Under the pieces are notes generated by a model, which saw nothing but the letters and a program-made list of their open reading frames with translations, made no database searches and was not told where the DNA came from. 64,000 nt of DNA from Streptomyces beigongshangae. Lineage in GTDB: Bacteria; Actinomycetota; Actinomycetes; Streptomycetales; Streptomycetaceae. The position numbers and the translations under genes were made by a program. Shown piece by piece: positions 7,931 to 16,076 of this stretch; positions within the stretch are counted from its first letter, which is position 1, and each line of letters opens with the position of its first letter. The stretch is from contig NZ_JAHKJW010000016.1 in assembly GCF_019710745.1 (NCBI RefSeq), positions 62,001-126,000 on the forward strand, in the 5' to 3' direction.

Positions 7931-10042
7931 CTACGCCGTGACCGGTTCCTTCGGCTGTGACGTCCCCGACGTCCCGGCGGCGTTCGTGGCGCCGCCGTCG
8001 GGTGCCTGCTTGCGCATGCCCTTGAGGACGACGACCAGGGCGGCCGTGACCGCCGTACCGGCCAGGATGGCCAGCAGGTACAGGAACGGCTTGCCGATCA
8101 GGAAGGTGACCCAGACGCCGCCGTGCGGGGCGCGCAGGGTCGAGCCGAAGGTCATGGTCAGGGCACCGGTGACCGCACCGCCCGCCATCGAGGCCGGGAT
8201 GACCCGCAGCGGGTCGGCGGCCGCGAACGGAATGGCTCCCTCGGTGATGAAGGACGCGCCGAGGACCCAGGCGGCCTTGCCGTTCTCCTGCTCGGCCGGG
8301 GTGAAGAGCTTCTTGCGCAGGGTGGTCGCCAGCGCCATGCCCAGCGGCGGGACCATGCCCGCGGCCATCACGGCCGCCATGATCTTCATCGCGGAGTCGC
8401 TGGGGTCCTGCACGGCGATACCGGCCGCGGCGAAGGCGTACGCGACCTTGTTGACCGGGCCGCCGAGGTCGAAGCACATCATGAGGCCGAGCAGGACGCC
8501 GAGCAGCACCGCGTTCGTGCCGGAGAGGCCGCCGAGCCAGTCCGTCATGGCGTCCTGGGCCTCGGCGATGGGCTTGCCGATCACGACGAGCATCAGGAAG
8601 CCGACGACGATCGACGAGACGAGCGGGATCACGACCACCGGCATGATGCCGCGCAGCACCGGCGGGATCCTGACCCGCTGGATGGCGAGGACCACCGCAC
8701 CGGCCAACAGACCGGCCACCAGACCGCCGAGGAAGCCGGCGTTGATGTTGAAGGAGATCATGCCGCCGACGAAGCCTGGTACCAGGCCGGGCCGGTCGGC
8801 CATCCCGTAGGCGATGTATCCGGCGAGGACCGGGATCAGGAAGCCGAAGGCGACACCGCCGATCTGGAAGAGCAGTGCGCCCCAGCTGTCGACCCGGCCC
8901 CAGTCGAACACCTCGGTGACCGGCTTGGCATCACTGATCCTGTAGCCGCCGATCGCGAACCCGAGTGCGATCAGCAGACCGCCCGCGGCCACGAAGGGGA
9001 CCATGTAACTCACGCCGGTCATCAGCCACTTGCGGAGTCTGGTGCCGTAGCCGTCGGCGGGCTCGCCCGCCCGGTCGACCGGGGTGCCACCGGAGCGGGC
9101 GGCCGAGGTGACCTCGCCCCGTTCCGCCTTGCCGCGCACCTCCGCGATCAGGTCGGCCGGCTTGCTGATACCCGCCTTCACTCCCACGTCCACGGTCGGT
9201 TTGCCGGCGAACCGCTCCTTCTCCCGCACGGGCACGTCGTGCGCGAAAATCACGCCGTCCGCAGCGGCGATGACGGCGGGGTCGAGCCGGGTGAACCCCG
9301 CCGATCCCTGCGTCTCGACGACGACCTCGACGTCACCGGCCTCGCGGCCCGCGTTCTCAAGTGATTCGGCCGCCATGTAGGTGTGTGCGATGCCGGTGGG
9401 GCAGGAGGTGACGGCGACGATCCGGAAGGGGCGGCCGTCCTCGTCGTCCTGGCCGTCCTGGCCGTCCCGGTCGACCGCTGGCACGGTCGTGGTCGTGGTC
9501 GTGGTCGCGGGCACGGCTGTGGTCTCGGGCACGGACCCGGTCCCGGTCCCGGTCCCGGTCCCGGTCCCGACCGGAGTGCGCCCGGAGTCGGGCTCCGATG
9601 CCTGGTCGCCGCGGATGAGGGCCGCCGCGGCCGTCGCGTCGTCCACCGCACGCAGCGCGGACGTGAACTCCTCGTCCATCAGCTGACGGGCCAGCGACGA
9701 CAGGATGGTGAGGTGGGCGTCGTCGGCGCCGGCCGGGGCGGCGATCAGGAAGATCAGGTCGGCGGGGCCGTCCGGCGCGCCGAAGTCGATCCCGGCCGCG
9801 CTGCGCCCGAAGGCCAGGGTCGGCTCGGTGACGTGCGCGCTGCGGCAGTGCGGGATGCCGATACCGCCGTCGAGGCCGGTCGGCATCTGGGCCTCGCGGG
9901 CGGCGACGTCGGCGAGGAACCCGTCCAGGTCGGTCACCCGCCCCAGGGACACCATGCGCTCGGCGAGGGCGCGCGCCGCCGCTTCCTTCGTATCGGCGGA
10001 CAGGTCGAGATCGACCAGGTCCGCGGTGATCATCTCGCTCAT
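7931..10042 (-). CDS. fruA: Fructose-specific PTS enzyme IIABC
   Basis: A 703-residue three-domain permease. EIIA (about 1-150) has the phospho-His motif 'GIPHCRSAH' near residue 65. EIIB-Fru (about 205-305) has the phospho-Cys in 'TSCPTGIAHTYMAA' (about 213). EIIC (about 330-690) has multiple helices starting 'GVSYMVPFVAAGG'. It imports fructose and phosphorylates it to fructose-1-phosphate using HPr-phosphate. The linker between A and B has a Thr-Gly run from CCCGGT repeats and a Thr run. It is last in the fruR-fruK-fruA operon. AAGGAG precedes ATG 10042, and its start overlaps the stop of the small frame upstream (ATGA). Confidence 0.95.
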   Translation of the reverse strand: MSEMITADLVDLDLSADTKEAAARALAERMVSLGRVTDLDGFLADVAAREAQMPTGLDGGIGIPHCRSAHVTEPTLAFGRSAAGIDFGAPDGPADLIFLIAAPAGADDAHLTILSSLARQLMDEEFTSALRAVDDATAAAALIRGDQASEPDSGRTPVGTGTGTGTGTGSVPETTAVPATTTTTTTVPAVDRDGQDGQDDEDGRPFRIVAVTSCPTGIAHTYMAAESLENAGREAGDVEVVVETQGSAGFTRLDPAVIAAADGVIFAHDVPVREKERFAGKPTVDVGVKAGISKPADLIAEVRGKAERGEVTSAARSGGTPVDRAGEPADGYGTRLRKWLMTGVSYMVPFVAAGGLLIALGFAIGGYRISDAKPVTEVFDWGRVDSWGALLFQIGGVAFGFLIPVLAGYIAYGMADRPGLVPGFVGGMISFNINAGFLGGLVAGLLAGAVVLAIQRVRIPPVLRGIMPVVVIPLVSSIVVGFLMLVVIGKPIAEAQDAMTDWLGGLSGTNAVLLGVLLGLMMCFDLGGPVNKVAYAFAAAGIAVQDPSDSAMKIMAAVMAAGMVPPLGMALATTLRKKLFTPAEQENGKAAWVLGASFITEGAIPFAAADPLRVIPASMAGGAVTGALTMTFGSTLRAPHGGVWVTFLIGKPFLYLLAILAGTAVTAALVVVLKGMRKQAPDGGATNAAGTSGTSQPKEPVTA
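9536..9565 (-). repeat. CCCGGT hexanucleotide repeat, 5 copies, in fruA
   Basis: Five exact copies on the plus strand. In fruA they code a Thr-Gly linker between the EIIA and EIIB domains. The adjoining GTGGTC run codes a Thr stretch. Confidence 0.9.
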
Positions 10043-10257
10043 CGCGGGCTCCTTCGCACGCGTATCGCCCGGGGAGAGGTACGGGCGGGAATGGGGACGG
10101 GGGTGAGGGTGGGGGCGGAGAGGCGCCGCCCCCGCACGGCCGGTGTCGTGGGCGGGGTGGCGGCCGGTGTCATGGGCGGGGTGGCGGTCGCGGTGGTCGC
10201 GGTGGTCGAGGGCAGCCCGCGCCGGGCCGCCGTGCGGATGTGGCCGTGGGTTCTCAT
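10039..10257 (-). CDS. Small coupled ORF between fruK and fruA
   Basis: A 72-codon frame that exactly fills the gap between fruK and fruA. Its ATG overlaps the fruK stop (ATGA at 10257-10254) and its own TGA overlaps the fruA ATG (ATGA at 10042-10039). The product is basic, rich in Thr, Pro, Ala and Arg, with no hydrophobic segment and no recognisable domain. The tight overlaps suggest ribosomes could read through from fruK to fruA. It may be a coupling device and not a functional protein, or a coincidence of GC-rich sequence. fruA also has its own ribosome site inside it. Confidence 0.35.
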   Translation of the reverse strand: MRTHGHIRTAARRGLPSTTATTATATPPMTPAATPPTTPAVRGRRLSAPTLTPVPIPARTSPRAIRVRRSPR

Positions 10258-11201
10258 GGCGCGGGCTCCGTCAGTAGGCGGTCGGCCGGGATCTCCGCAG
10301 TGACCGTCACCGCGGCCGGGTCGAGGTTCGCCGGGCCCGGCATCACGCTGCCCGGCAGCTGGACGGCCGCCGCTCCGTGGGCCACGGCGGAGGCGAGCGC
10401 GCCGGGTCCGCCGCCACCGGCGACGAGGAAGCCGGCGAGGGAGGAGTCACCCGCGCCCACGTTGCTGCGTACGGCGTCGACGCGTGCGCTCGCGAACCAC
10501 GTGCCCTCGGCGCCGACGAGGAGTTGCCCGTCCGCGCCGAGGGAGGCCAGCACGGTCCGGGCGCCCAGCTCCCGCAGTTCCTCCGCCGCCTTGAGCGCGT
10601 CGCCCACCGTGGCGAGTGGACGGCCGACCGCCTCGGCGAGTTCCCCGGCGTTCGGCTTGACGACGTCGGGCCGCTCGCGGAGGGCGGCGAGCAGCGCGGG
10701 CCCCGAGGTGTCCAGCGCGACACGGGTGCCGGCCCGGTGGGCACGGGCGACCAGTTCCGCGTACCAGGAGGGGGCGAGGCCCCGGGGCAGGCTGCCGCAG
10801 CAGGCGATCCAGTCGGCGTCGCGGGACCGTTCGCGCACGGTCTCCAGGAGCGACTCCTGCTCGGCGGGGGTGAGTTCGGGGCCGGGTGCGTTGATCTTCG
10901 TGAGGACGCCGTCCGCCTCGGCCAGCGCGATGTTCGAGCGAGTCGCACCGGCGACCGGGACCGGCGCGACCTCGATGCCCTGCGCGTCGAGCAGGTCGGC
11001 GACGAGCGCGCCCGGCGCGCCGCCGAGCGGCAGGACCGCGACGGTGGGACGGCCTGCCGCGGCCACCGCCCGCGAGACGTTGACGCCCTTGCCGCCCGGG
11101 TCCATGCGCTCTCCGCCGGCCCGGATGACCTCGCCGCGGTCGAGCGACGGGATCTCGTACGTACGGTCGAGGGACGGGTTCGGGGTGACGGTGACGATCA
11201 T
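10254..11201 (-). CDS. fruK: 1-phosphofructokinase
   Basis: A 315-residue PfkB-family sugar kinase. It starts 'MIVTVTPNPSLDRTY', contains the substrate motif 'GGKGVNVSRA' (about 37-46) and the ATP/catalytic motif 'NVGAGDSSLAGF' with the catalytic Asp. It converts fructose-1-phosphate, the product of FruA, to fructose-1,6-bisphosphate. Start ATG 11201 fits the family; an upstream in-frame ATG at 11228 would add nine residues. It lies between fruR and fruA on the same strand, consistent with one operon. Confidence 0.93.
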   Translation of the reverse strand: MIVTVTPNPSLDRTYEIPSLDRGEVIRAGGERMDPGGKGVNVSRAVAAAGRPTVAVLPLGGAPGALVADLLDAQGIEVAPVPVAGATRSNIALAEADGVLTKINAPGPELTPAEQESLLETVRERSRDADWIACCGSLPRGLAPSWYAELVARAHRAGTRVALDTSGPALLAALRERPDVVKPNAGELAEAVGRPLATVGDALKAAEELRELGARTVLASLGADGQLLVGAEGTWFASARVDAVRSNVGAGDSSLAGFLVAGGGGPGALASAVAHGAAAVQLPGSVMPGPANLDPAAVTVTAEIPADRLLTEPAP

Positions 11202-11225
11202 GCGGGCTCGTTTCTGGACACAGGG

Positions 11226-11304
11226 CACTTCGGTTGCGGCGCTTCGGTTCTGGCGCTTCGGTTGCGGCGCTTCGGTTCTGGCACTTCGGTTGCGGCGCTT
11301 CGGT
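11226..11304. repeat. 14-bp tandem repeat, about 5.6 copies, between fruR and fruK
   Basis: Unit CRCTTCGGTTSYGG with alternating GCG and CTG variants, in exact 14-bp register. It begins about 25 bp from the fruK start and runs into the fruR stop codon (TCA at 11304-11306). It fills most of the intercistronic spacer, so it would be transcribed as part of the fru leader. Confidence 0.9.
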
Positions 11305-12065
11305 CAGACGCGGAGCACCTCGGTGCCGCCCCGCTCGACGGCCGTGGCGTCCTCGGGGCTCAGGCCGCTGTCCGTGATCAGCAGGTCCACCTCGTCGAGA
11401 CCCCCGAAGCGCGCGAAGTGCTCCTGGCCGTGCTTGGCCGAGTCGGCGAGCAGCACCACGCGGCGCGCGGCGGCGAGGGCGGCGCGCTTCACGGCGGCCT
11501 CGGCGAGATCCGGGGTGGTCAGGCCGTGCTCGGCGGAGAAGCCGTTCGCGGCGAGGAAGACCACGTCAGCGCGGATCTCCCCGTACGCCCGCAGCGCCCA
11601 GGCGTCGACCGCCGCGCGCGTACGGTGCCGGACGCGGCCGCCGACGAGGTGGAGCTGCAGGCCGGGGTGGTCGGCGAGACGGGCCGCGACGGGCAGGCTG
11701 TGCGTCACGACGGTGAGGGTCGCCTCCAGCGGGAGGGCCCCGGCGAGGCGGGCGACGGTCGTGCCCGCGTCGAGGATCATCGTGCCCCGGTCGGGCAGTT
11801 CGGCGAGGGCCGCCTTGGCGATGCGGTCCTTCTCGTCCGCAGCCGTGGTCTCGCGCTCGGCGAGGTCGGGTTCGAAGTCGAGCCGTCCGGCCGGCAGGGC
11901 ACCACCGTGGACCCGGCGCAGCAGTCCCGCCCGGTCCAGGGCCTTCAGATCGCGCCGGATGGTCTCGGCCGTGACCTGGAACTCCTCCGCGAGCGACACC
12001 ACGTCCACACGTCCGCCGTCGCGCGCGAGCCGGAGGATCTCCTGCTGCCGCTCAGGTGCGTACAT
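11304..12065 (-). CDS. fruR: DeoR-family regulator of the fructose operon
   Basis: A 253-residue DeoR/GlpR regulator. An N-terminal winged helix-turn-helix ('RQQEILRLARDGGRVDVVSLAEEF' region; 'TAETIRRDLKAL' recognition helix) is followed by a DeoR-C sugar-phosphate sensor domain with 'MILDAGTTVARLA'. It heads the fructose operon, so it is expected to sense fructose-1-phosphate or a bisphosphate and repress fruRKA. ATG 12065 gives the usual 'MYAPERQQEIL' start; ATG 12092 would add nine basic residues. It is probably autoregulated through repeats upstream. Confidence 0.88.
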   Translation of the reverse strand: MYAPERQQEILRLARDGGRVDVVSLAEEFQVTAETIRRDLKALDRAGLLRRVHGGALPAGRLDFEPDLAERETTAADEKDRIAKAALAELPDRGTMILDAGTTVARLAGALPLEATLTVVTHSLPVAARLADHPGLQLHLVGGRVRHRTRAAVDAWALRAYGEIRADVVFLAANGFSAEHGLTTPDLAEAAVKRAALAAARRVVLLADSAKHGQEHFARFGGLDEVDLLITDSGLSPEDATAVERGGTEVLRV

Positions 12066-12146
12066 GTCCGTTCGTCTCCGTCTCGTGTCCATCTCGTGCC
12101 CGAACCTGTGGTTTATCCGGCAGGCTACGCCCGGATTTCAGGAAAG

Positions 12147-12183
12147 TAAACAGACTCGGGCGCGAAGACGGGCATGAACAGAC
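12147..12183 (-). promoter_or_regulatory. Candidate fruR promoter/operator region
   Basis: A locally AT-richer stretch upstream of fruR holds two direct copies of AACAGAC (12149-12155 and 12177-12183), 28 bp apart, about 85 and 115 bp from the fruR start. DeoR-type regulators often bind such repeats. Evidence is only the repetition and position. Confidence 0.4.
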
Positions 12184-12259
12184 ATTCAGCCATTCAGCGT
12201 TCGTACGGTGGTCGCCCCGCTCGGCCGCCCCGCTCGGCCGTCCCGCTCAGGTGTCCCGC

Positions 12260-12640
12260 TCAGCCGACGGGTGCGGGCTCCGGGTCCCGGGCGGGCGGCG
12301 TGGTCGTGGGTGCCGCCTCCGCGCCCTCCACGTGCTGGGCGGGACGCCTCGGGAGGGCGGACATCAGGAGGAAGATGGCCGCCATCACCACGGCGACCCA
12401 GATCAGCGCGTGCTGGAAAGCGTCGACGAAGGCGGGGCCCACCTCCGGCGGCGTCAGGCGGTCGGACATCGTGCCGAAGAAGACGACGGAGACCGGGCCG
12501 GGGCCGAGGGCGTTGCCCATCTGCTGGACGGTGTTGATCAGGCCGGACGCCGAGCCGGAGCATCCGTACGGGATCTGGAGGGCCGTCTGACGCGGGCCGC
12601 CGAGGGCTCCGGAGGCTGACGGGGACGGCGGCGCCGACGG
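12260..12640 (-). pseudogene. C-terminal remnant of a DHA2-type MFS transporter
   Basis: The translated frame (from ATG 12727) starts with a proline-rich low-complexity stretch and then turns into the end of a drug-export MFS protein: 'ASGLINTVQQMGNALG', one complete helix ('HALIWVAVVMAAIFLLMSALP') and a typical charged tail. The other 400 or so residues of a 14-helix transporter are missing, and nothing upstream to 13320 restores them. The prolines come from GGTGGC-type repeats (12640-12690), so repeat-mediated deletion is plausible. Two intact DHA2 transporters lie elsewhere in the window. Confidence 0.65.
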
Positions 12641-12727
12641 CGGTACTGGTGGCGGTGACGGTACTGGTGACGGCAGCGGTGGCGGTGGCGGTGGCGTGCT
12701 CATCGGCGGGGTCTGCCCTCGTGACAC

Positions 12728-13320
12728 AATGCGCCACCCGGGTCACCCCGGGGTTCAGGTCCGGGGTGACCCGGCCCCCGGACGCAGCCGAGCCCCGGCG
12801 CCAGGGGGGGGAGGCGCCGGAGCTCGGCTCTGGAAGAGTCCCCGCACCGGGGGGAGTGCGTCGGGACTCGGTTCTGGGGGCCCTGGAGTTTTGTGCCCCG
12901 GGACCGGGGTGTTGAAGCGGCGGTAAACGGACTTCTGTGCGAGCTGATGGGGCCTTGTTCAGCCATGTCGTCGGACATGGCCGCCGCGGCTCCACCGGTG
13001 TGGTCTGCGGTAAGCACGCGTGCCCTCGAATCGCAGACCCAATCCTCCCGGCGGGCACCAGTTTTTCTCACCCGGACGACGGGCGCCGCCGCGGCGGGGC
13101 GCAGGCCGTGCGTATGGAGCGCGTACGGCGTGCGTCCCTCAGCCACAGTGCGTCTGCGGGCTTACGGGCTTACGGGCTCACGGGCTCACGGGCCGACGAT
13201 CGCGCGCTCAAGCAGCGGGTCGGTGGTAGGCGGATCGCGGCGGATCGGCGGACGCCTCCGCCGCCCCCGGCCCGGCGCCGGACGAACCGGCGTCCTCGGG
13301 CCAGGCGGCCGGCCGGAGGG
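12728..13320. other. 590-bp region without a supported gene
   Basis: Holds an imperfect 13-bp hairpin (about 12791-12826, GAGCCCCGGCGCC / GGCGCCGGAGCTC) that could end a minus-strand transcript, and an 8-bp repeat (13157-13197). Reading frames here are GC-rich shadows without domains or ribosome sites. Confidence 0.5.
13157..13197. repeat. 8-bp tandem repeat GGGCTTAC/GGGCTCAC
   Basis: Five consecutive 8-bp units: two GGGCTTAC, two GGGCTCAC and one degenerate copy, downstream of hrdD. Confidence 0.8.
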
Positions 13321-14319
13321 CTATGCCGCCGCGTCGAAGCCGGTGGAGCGGGCCAGCTTCTTCAGCTCCATCAGGGCGTGCTTCTCGATCTGGCGGATGC
13401 GCTCGCGGGTGAGGCCGTGCTCCTTGCCGACCTCGGTCAGCGTGCGCTCGCGGCCGTCCTCGATGCCGTACCGCATCTTTATGATCGAGGCGGTGCGCTG
13501 GTCGAGGCGGCCGATCAGGTCGTCCAGCTCCTCGCTGCGCAGCAGCGTGAGCACGGACTGCTCGGGCGACACGGCGGAGGTGTCCTCCAGCAGGTCGCCG
13601 AACTGGGTGTCGCCCTCGTCGTCCACCGCCATGTTCAGCGAGACCGGGTCGCGGGCCCAGTCGAGCACGTCGACGACGCGCTCCGGGTTGGAGCCCAGCT
13701 CCGCGGCGATCTCCGCGGGCTCCGGGTCGCGGCCGTGCTCGCGGTTGAACTCGCGCTGCACGCGGCGGATACGGCCCAGCTCCTCCACCAGGTGGACGGG
13801 GAGGCGGATGGTGCGCGACTGGTCGGCGATCGACCGGGTGATGGCCTGCCGGATCCACCAGGTCGCGTACGTCGAGAACTTGAAGCCCTTGCGGTAGTCG
13901 AACTTCTCGACCGCGCGGACCAGGCCGGCGTTCCCCTCCTGGATCAGGTCCAGCAGGGGCAGACCACTGCGGGGGTAGCGCCGAGCGACCGCGACGACCA
14001 GGCGGAGGTTCGACCGGATGAAGACGTCCTTGGCCCGCTCGGCCTCGGTGACCAGCGCTTCGAGCTCCTCGCGGGACGCCTTCACCTTGGTCTCGGTGAC
14101 CTCACCGTCGAGAAGCTGCCGCGCGTAGACGCCGGCCTCGATGGTCTGGGACAGCTCCACCTCTCTGGCGGCGTCGAGCAGCGGTGTGCGCGCGATCTCG
14201 TCGAGATACATGCCGACCAGGTCGCGGTCGGCGATTTCGCCGCCTACGACGCGAACACTGCGTGCCGCGTCGGTCTCGCCGGAGGCGGACTTACGACGGG
14301 CGACGGCACGGGTTGCCAT
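13321..14319 (-). CDS. hrdD: Principal-like RNA polymerase sigma factor HrdD
   Basis: A 332-residue group 2 sigma-70 factor. Region 1.2 is 'DLVGMYLDEIARTPLLDA'; region 2 has 'NLRLVVAVARRY', 'DLIQEGNAGLVRAVEKFDY' and 'FSTYATWWIRQAI'; region 3 follows; region 4 ends with 'LTRERIRQIEKHAL'. It starts 'MATRAVARRKSASGET', as I remember for S. coelicolor HrdD, which is also 332 residues. HrdD is dispensable and recognises promoters similar to those of HrdB. A SigR-type promoter lies 95 bp upstream, linking expression to thiol-oxidative stress. The GNAT gene is divergent from it. Confidence 0.95.
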   Translation of the reverse strand: MATRAVARRKSASGETDAARSVRVVGGEIADRDLVGMYLDEIARTPLLDAAREVELSQTIEAGVYARQLLDGEVTETKVKASREELEALVTEAERAKDVFIRSNLRLVVAVARRYPRSGLPLLDLIQEGNAGLVRAVEKFDYRKGFKFSTYATWWIRQAITRSIADQSRTIRLPVHLVEELGRIRRVQREFNREHGRDPEPAEIAAELGSNPERVVDVLDWARDPVSLNMAVDDEGDTQFGDLLEDTSAVSPEQSVLTLLRSEELDDLIGRLDQRTASIIKMRYGIEDGRERTLTEVGKEHGLTRERIRQIEKHALMELKKLARSTGFDAAA

Positions 14320-14413
14320 GCGTGCTCCCTTGCGATGGTGGGCTTGCGGGTCCTGGTGTTGTTGGTTCTGGTGGCTCGGGCTCTCTCCCGAGTGCCCTGC
14401 ATCCGTTGGAAAC

Positions 14414-14439
14414 AACGACTGGAATCCGGACAGAATTCC
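14414..14439 (-). promoter_or_regulatory. SigR-type promoter of hrdD
   Basis: On the minus strand GGAAT (14439-14435), 18 bases, then GTT (14416-14414), the exact GGAAT-N18-GTT consensus of the disulfide-stress sigma factor SigR. It points at hrdD and predicts a leader of about 90 bases. From memory, hrdD is a known SigR target in S. coelicolor. Confidence 0.8.
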
Positions 14440-14503
14440 CAACCCGCCCTTCGATTTTTCCGAACGTGCAGTACCCTGTGCCGCCACCAAAGGAGGCAAG
14501 GCA

Positions 14504-15019
14504 CTGTCGGAATACGAAGAGGTGCAGGTCAGACCGGGAGTCGCGGAGGACCTCGACGCCCTCACCGACATCTACAACCACTATGTGCGCGAGACGCCGA
14601 TCACCTTCGACACCGTGGTCTTCACACCGGAGGAGCGCCGCCCCTGGCTGCTCTCCCACCCTGAAGACGGCCCGCACCGGCTGATGGTTGCCACGGGCGC
14701 GGACTCGCGGCGGATCCTGGGGTACGCCACGTCGAGCGCGTTCCGGCCCAAGCCCGCGTACGGGACGTCCGTGGAGGTGACGGTCTACCTCGCCCCGGGG
14801 GCGGGCGGCCGCGGGGTCGGCACGCGTCTCTACCAAGCTCTGTTCGATGCGCTCGCCGACGAGGACCTGCACCGGGCGTACGCGGGGATCGCGCAGCCCA
14901 ACGAGGCGTCGACGCGGCTGCACGAGCGGTTCGGCTTCCGGTACGTCGGTACGTACCGGGAGGTGGGCCGGAAGTTCGGGCGGTACTGGGACGTGGCCTG
15001 GTACGAGAAGGAACTCTGA
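14504..15019 (+). CDS. GNAT N-acetyltransferase (phosphinothricin/MnaT-like)
   Basis: About 171 residues with a GNAT fold of the bar/pat type: 'VRPGVAEDLDALTDIYNHYV' at the start, acetyl-CoA loop 'GAGGRGVGTRLYQAL' and 'FGFRYVGTYREVGRKFGRYWDVAWYEK' at the end. Relatives acetylate phosphinothricin, methionine sulfone/sulfoximine or related amino acids. The start is unusual: AAAGGAGG (14489-14496) is seven bases before CTG 14504, while the first standard start, GTG 14522, is 25 bases away. Homologues, as I recall them, begin at the CTG position. Divergent from hrdD. Confidence 0.85.
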   Translation: MSEYEEVQVRPGVAEDLDALTDIYNHYVRETPITFDTVVFTPEERRPWLLSHPEDGPHRLMVATGADSRRILGYATSSAFRPKPAYGTSVEVTVYLAPGAGGRGVGTRLYQALFDALADEDLHRAYAGIAQPNEASTRLHERFGFRYVGTYREVGRKFGRYWDVAWYEKEL

Positions 15020-15127
15020 GCCCCGCGCTCTGAGCTCTGGGCGCGGGGCTCTGGGCGCGGGGCAGAACAGAGCTCGACGCAGAGCGGGGTGGGGTGGGGT
15101 GGGACCCGCCTTCGGGGCGGGCCGTCC

Positions 15128-15937
15128 TCAGCCGAACTGCACCGACCGTTTGGCCAGGCCCAGCCAGAAGCCGTCGATCACGGAGCGCTGGGTGTCCAGG
15201 TCCCCGGAGGCGTCCGCGGCGCCCATGGTCACGAACAGCGGGGCGAAGTGCTCCGTGCGCGGGTGGGCCAGCCGCCCGGCCGGGGACCTGTGCAGGAAGT
15301 CGAGGAGGCCGTCCACGTCCCCCGAGTCGAGGGTCTCCCGGCCCCACGCGTCGAACTCGGCCGACCAGCCGGGGACACCGCCCTGCCGGAGCGCCGCCAG
15401 GTTGTGGGTGAAGAAGCCCGAGCCCACGATCAGGACGCCCTCGTCGCGCAGGGGTGCCAGCCTGCGGCCGATGTCCATGAGGCGGACGGGGTCGAGCGTG
15501 GGCATGGAGATCTGCAGGACCGGGATGTCGGCGCCGGGAAACATCTCCACGAGCGGGACGTACGCGCCGTGGTCGAGGCCGCGGTCCGGGATGTCCTGGA
15601 CGGGCGTGCCGGGGGCGCGCAGCAGCTTGCGGACGGACTCGGCCAGGGCGGGGGCACCAGGAGCGTCGTACCGCACCTTGTAGTAGTGCTCGGGGAAGCC
15701 CCAGAAGTCGTACACCAGCGGGACGGGCGCGGTGGCGCCGAGGGCGAGCGGGGCCTCCTCCCAGTGCGCGGAGACCATGAGGATCGCCTTGGGGCGCGGG
15801 AGGTCCGCGGACCAGGCGGCGAGCTGGCCGGGCCAGACGGGGTCGTCGGCGAGCGGCGGGGCACCGTGGGAGAGGTAGAGGGCGGGCATGCGTTCCGCGC
15901 GCTCCACGACGGCACGCTCTTCGGTGGCTGTGGACAT
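15128..15937 (-). CDS. DODA-type (LigB-like) extradiol dioxygenase
   Basis: A 269-residue protein of the 4,5-DOPA dioxygenase/YgiD family in the class III extradiol dioxygenase fold. Candidate metal-binding histidines are in 'YLSHGAPPLADDP', 'VSAHWE', 'FFTHNLAALR' and 'EHFAPLFVTMGA'. By family it opens a catechol-type ring using Fe2+ or Zn2+; the natural substrate is not known. It is divergent from a MarR regulator 140 bp away, with palindromes between them. Such pairs commonly respond to aromatic compounds or oxidants, so it is probably repressed by that MarR. Confidence 0.88.
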   Translation of the reverse strand: MSTATEERAVVERAERMPALYLSHGAPPLADDPVWPGQLAAWSADLPRPKAILMVSAHWEEAPLALGATAPVPLVYDFWGFPEHYYKVRYDAPGAPALAESVRKLLRAPGTPVQDIPDRGLDHGAYVPLVEMFPGADIPVLQISMPTLDPVRLMDIGRRLAPLRDEGVLIVGSGFFTHNLAALRQGGVPGWSAEFDAWGRETLDSGDVDGLLDFLHRSPAGRLAHPRTEHFAPLFVTMGAADASGDLDTQRSVIDGFWLGLAKRSVQFG

Positions 15938-15997
15938 GGCTGCGGCTCCCTCTGCTGCTCATCCCTGCCGGCTGCTGCTTGCCCCTGCCGACTACTG

Positions 15998-16054
15998 CTT
16001 GAAGTATCAAGTTTTACGGGACGGAGCCTACCCTTTACTTGTTTAATCTTCAAG
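15998..16054. promoter_or_regulatory. Two palindromes in the dioxygenase/MarR divergent promoter
   Basis: CTTGA-AGTA-TCAAG (15998-16011) and CTTG-N9-CAAG (16038-16054) share CTTGA/TCAAG half-sites and lie in the AT-richer part of the intergenic region. They suit binding of a MarR dimer controlling both genes. Confidence 0.6.
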
Positions 16055-16076
16055 GATGGCCTCGTACAGTGGAGGT

